7,699 nt of DNA from an uncultured Collinsella sp. (lineage in GTDB: Bacteria; Actinomycetota; Coriobacteriia; Coriobacteriales; Coriobacteriaceae), in contig URNQ01000078.1 of the NCBI GenBank assembly GCA_900549245.1, forward strand, positions 1-7,699. The letters run 5' to 3'. Below are positions 5,727-7,699 of the stretch, in pieces. Within the stretch, counting starts at the first letter, position 1. Every line of letters begins with the position of its first letter. Both the position numbers and the translations under genes were made by a program. The notes beneath the pieces are model-generated. The model did not search any database and had not been told where the DNA came from. It saw nothing but the letters and a program-made list of their open reading frames with translations.

Positions 5727-7052
5727 ATGCCAAATATCGGTAAGGACGACCATCCGAAGCTGTGGTCGCTTATTTTCGTGCTTATCATCGCGCTGACCTT
5801 CTGTTGCTTCGTCATGGGCTAAGGACTCAACAGTGGAACCAGCGTCTTCCTGGCAGGCCAAGGTTACGGTGCGAGCCTTGCCGGCGTACTTGCACTCGTC
5901 TTCTCCATTGCCGCCGCGTTAGCACGACTGTTCGTCGGCCCTGTTATCGACAACGGCAAGTGCTCACTCGTTATCATCGCCGGCATCGCTATCCTCATAG
6001 CAGGAACAGCACTGTCCGCTGTCGTTCAAGGCATCCCCCTCTTCACAATCAGCCGTTTGCTGCAAGGCGTGGGCTTTGGCGCAGCAACAACAGCAGCCTC
6101 GACCGCCGCAGCAAGCGTCTTACCGCAAGAACGGCTCGGCGAAGGCATTGGATACCACGGCCTCGGACAGGCTATCGCCATGAGCATCGGCCCAGCCTTC
6201 GCACTTTACCTAGTAGGAACCGATCCCTCAACGAACCTCTATGTCGGCCTTGCCCTGGTTGGGTTTGCAGGGCTTGTAATCGCCCTCAACGCACGCTATG
6301 AAAGTAAATGGCAAACTCTGCCAAGCTCCAGCGCATACCGAATCAAAATGGAAACCCGGCTCGAACTCGACTCAAAAGACGGGCAGGCACCCAGCCCCAC
6401 CACAGTAACTACATCCGAAACAATTAACAGTGAAAAGTATCCTGAAGGCGACCAGGTGTCCAAGAGAACCCTGCGTGACTCATTCAACATCTTCGAGCCG
6501 CGCGCATTGCCTGGCGCCATCCCACAGATGATCATGTGCCCCACTTTTGGCTTTGGCGTCTTCTTTGCTGGTCTGTACGGTACTACTCTCGGCTATACCC
6601 ACGCCGGTCTCTTCTACACCATCAGCGCGGTAAGCATGATTATCATTCGCATGATTTCAAAGCATTTCATGGACACCGTACCTGCAATCAAAACAATGAC
6701 CGGAGCCGTCGCGTGCGGCATCCTCTGCTGCCTTATGCTACTTGCCGCACCGTACGGGGAACCTGTCTTCCTGGCGTCCGGAATCTTCTATGGTCTCGCC
6801 ACTGGCATAAGCCTGCCACTTAATCAAAGCGTAGCGGTAAAGAACACCCCGCCAGAGCGCTGGGGCGCCGCAAACGCCCTGTTCCTGCTCGCCAATGACA
6901 TCGGCATTGGCTTCGCAAGCGTAATCTGGGGCGTTATCAATGACTCATTCGGGTTCCAGACAAGCATCGTCTGCGTCATTGTCTGCCTTATCGCAAGCTA
7001 CGCATCCGCCTGGATCGTCTACCCCGCCCGCGACAAGCGGTGGAGGCATTAG
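5727..7052 (+). pseudogene. MFS transporter, interrupted by in-frame stop at codon 32
   Basis: One frame runs from ATG 5727 to TAG 7052 (441 residues) except for TAA at 5820-5822. The protein continues in the same frame on both sides (FCCFVMG-stop-GLNSGTSVFL), so the stop most simply arose from CAA (Gln) by a C-to-T change. MFS features are clear. Motif A-like ARLFVGPVIDNGK follows the second membrane segment. RLLQGVGFGAATTAAS is the usual loop and helix of segment 4, and ERLGEGIGYHGLGQAIAMSIGP covers segment 5. A 70-residue hydrophilic central loop (about 190-260) is followed by a second set of six hydrophobic segments ending AWIVYPARDKRWRH. It would be a proton-coupled drug/metabolite exporter of the inner membrane; the substrate cannot be named. 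The nearest possible restart is a TTG at 6057, which would lose four segments, so function is unlikely unless the stop is read through. The gene lies between two IS66 ends. Confidence 0.85.
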
Positions 7053-7055
7053 AGC

Positions 7056-7076
7056 GTAAGCGTCAAAATGACCGCG
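7056..7076 (+). repeat. IS66-type terminal inverted repeat (right copy)
   Basis: The repeat starts GTAAGCG at 7056, four bases after the MFS stop, and runs inward to the right. It is the inverted partner (20 of 21 bases) of 5653-5673. Its place about 95 bases beyond the transposase stop fits the right-hand end of an IS66 element. Confidence 0.85.
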
Positions 7077-7081
7077 TAGCA

Positions 7082-7137
7082 GGAAACGTCCAGGGCCATT
7101 CCGGCATACGGATGGAAAAGTCCTGGACGTTTCCATC
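7082..7137. repeat. Competing hairpins in the IS66 subterminal region
   Basis: A 13-base perfect inverted repeat pairs 7082-7094 (GGAAACGTCCAGG) with 7122-7134. A second, nearly perfect pair joins 7111-7123 (GATGGAAAAGTCC) with 7125-7137 (GGACGTTTCCATC). Both use the segment 7125-7134, so only one can form at a time. ATCTTTG follows, too short a T-run for a confident terminator on the plus strand. Confidence 0.7.
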
Positions 7138-7171
7138 TTTGCGTTGCGGTATGCCTTAGGCCGCTATGTCG

Positions 7172-7618
7172 CTACAGGCCCTCCTCGGCGTTGTTCGCCA
7201 TCTCGTCGTCGAACGCATCGGGGTCGATGTTAATTATGAAGTCGTCAGGCATCTCTTTGGCCTTCTCGGCAGCGGCTGGGTCGAGCTTGCAGGACTCAGG
7301 CACCCTATCCGACCATGGCAGGAACGAGTCCACAACCTCATCGGTGAGCTCGCCGGCGTTGGGCATCTCGGTCAGCAGCCACTCGACGTAAAGCCTGGGA
7401 TTGAGCCCGTTGGCCTTGGCCGTGGTGGTGACGCTGTATATCGCCGCAGACGCCCGCGCGCCGCGTGGCGCATCGCTGAAGAGCCAGTTCTTGCGCCCTA
7501 CGACGAAGATTCGCTGGGCCTGCTCGGCGACGTTGTTCGAGAGCTCCAGGTGCCCGTCTTCGAGCACGTTCATGACGTAGGGCCAGAACTCCACAGCGTA
7601 CTGCATGTATTTCGTCAA
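7172..7618 (-). pseudogene. IS66 family transposase, C-terminal fragment
   Basis: The fragment encodes 148 residues covering the end of the IS66 DDE domain and the IS66 C-terminal domain. DGHLELSNNVAEQAQR (about 21-36) includes the NNxxE segment with the catalytic Glu (residue 32). GRKNWLFSDAPRGARASAAI (about 41-60) and TAKANGLNPRLYVEWLL (about 66-82) are the family signatures, followed by an acidic tail. Full IS66 transposases are usually about 500 residues, so roughly the first two thirds, including both catalytic Asp residues, are absent. The TTG at 7618 is only the first available codon and an in-frame stop lies six codons upstream. The product would be inactive. Confidence 0.9.
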
Positions 7619-7699
7619 GTCGGTGTTTCGTGTTTAGTCATGTATTTTTTCGGGTTTAGGCAGTTGCATGCATTTTCCTTATTTTTCCGGTTGCGCGGA
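7619..7699. other. AT-rich segment past the IS66 break, possible edge of another mobile element
   Basis: Composition changes abruptly where transposase similarity stops. GTTTAG occurs at 7632-7637 and 7654-7659, each followed by CA after one base, with a related TGTTTCG just before. Iterated short motifs of this kind can be transposase-binding sites at an IS end. No gene is visible in the 81 bases before the window closes. I cannot name a family. Confidence 0.25.

Larger units (their letters stand above)
7056..7618 (-). mobile_element. Partial IS66-family insertion sequence (transposase-3' end only)
   Basis: The segment contains the IS66 terminal repeat (7056-7076), a non-coding subterminal stretch with strong hairpins (7082-7137) and the C-terminal part of the IS66 transposase on the minus strand. 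Coding similarity ends at about 7618, where an in-frame stop (7634-7636) and an AT-rich change follow. The front of the transposase, the accessory IS66 ORFs and the other terminal repeat are missing from the window, so this copy appears truncated and unable to move by itself. Confidence 0.8.

Noticed and set aside
5619..5822. 67-residue plus-strand frame starting at 5619
   Set aside because: The upstream part runs through ATPase-like antisense sequence and the IS66 repeat; the strong ribosome binding site places the start at 5727.
5762..6301. 179-residue Arg/His/Pro-rich plus-strand frame
   Set aside because: It is an out-of-frame shadow of the MFS gene with composition unlike a real protein.
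7050..7140. Rho-independent terminator for the MFS gene
   Set aside because: Stable hairpins exist but only TTT follows within ATCTTTG, so efficient intrinsic termination is not supported.
1..7699. CRISPR arrays, tRNA or rRNA genes
   Set aside because: No regularly spaced repeats and no tRNA-like cloverleaf or rRNA motif was seen on either strand.

Overview
The window looks like chromosomal DNA of a high-GC Gram-positive bacterium, most probably a Bifidobacterium. This is inferred from the GC-rich coding style of the UPF0371 gene, the AAAGGAGG-type ribosome binding sites and the character of the encoded proteins; no marker gene fixes the species.

Layout. (1) 1-3014, minus strand, looks like ordinary chromosome. 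It holds a membrane acyltransferase (OafA/OatA type, running off the left edge) and, upstream of it, an intact UPF0371/DUF1846 gene with its own TATAAT promoter. (2) 3081-3112 is a strong Rho-independent terminator for minus-strand transcripts coming from the right. (3) 3261-5633, minus strand, is a lower-GC accessory block with almost no gaps. It holds the C-terminal part of a probable HerA/DUF87-type ATPase, then a YeeF-like polymorphic toxin with a C-terminal DNA/RNA non-specific endonuclease domain, then a YezG/DUF600 immunity protein. The ATPase lacks its 5' part. The toxin is split by a one-base frameshift at a G4 run. The immunity gene looks intact. (4) 5653-7618 is an IS66-scarred segment. 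Two IS66-type terminal inverted repeats (20 of 21 bases identical, GTAAGCG ends) face each other around a plus-strand MFS transporter gene that carries an in-frame TAA at codon 32. The right-hand repeat begins a partial IS66 copy whose transposase survives only as its C-terminal part. (5) 7619-7699 shows another composition break, perhaps the edge of a further mobile element.

How the parts fit. The toxin, immunity gene and ATPase tail overlap or abut (TAATG and TAAATG junctions), so they were built as one translationally coupled operon read into the terminator at 3081-3112. The IS66 end next to the ATPase tail suggests that insertion and deletion removed the ATPase front and the operon promoter. 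The retained immunity gene beside a broken toxin fits a decaying antagonism locus whose defence part may still be useful. The same IS66 end supplies a possible -35 box for the MFS gene. Every gene from 3644 to 7618 is broken or truncated, so this is an eroding accessory island beside a healthy chromosomal segment.
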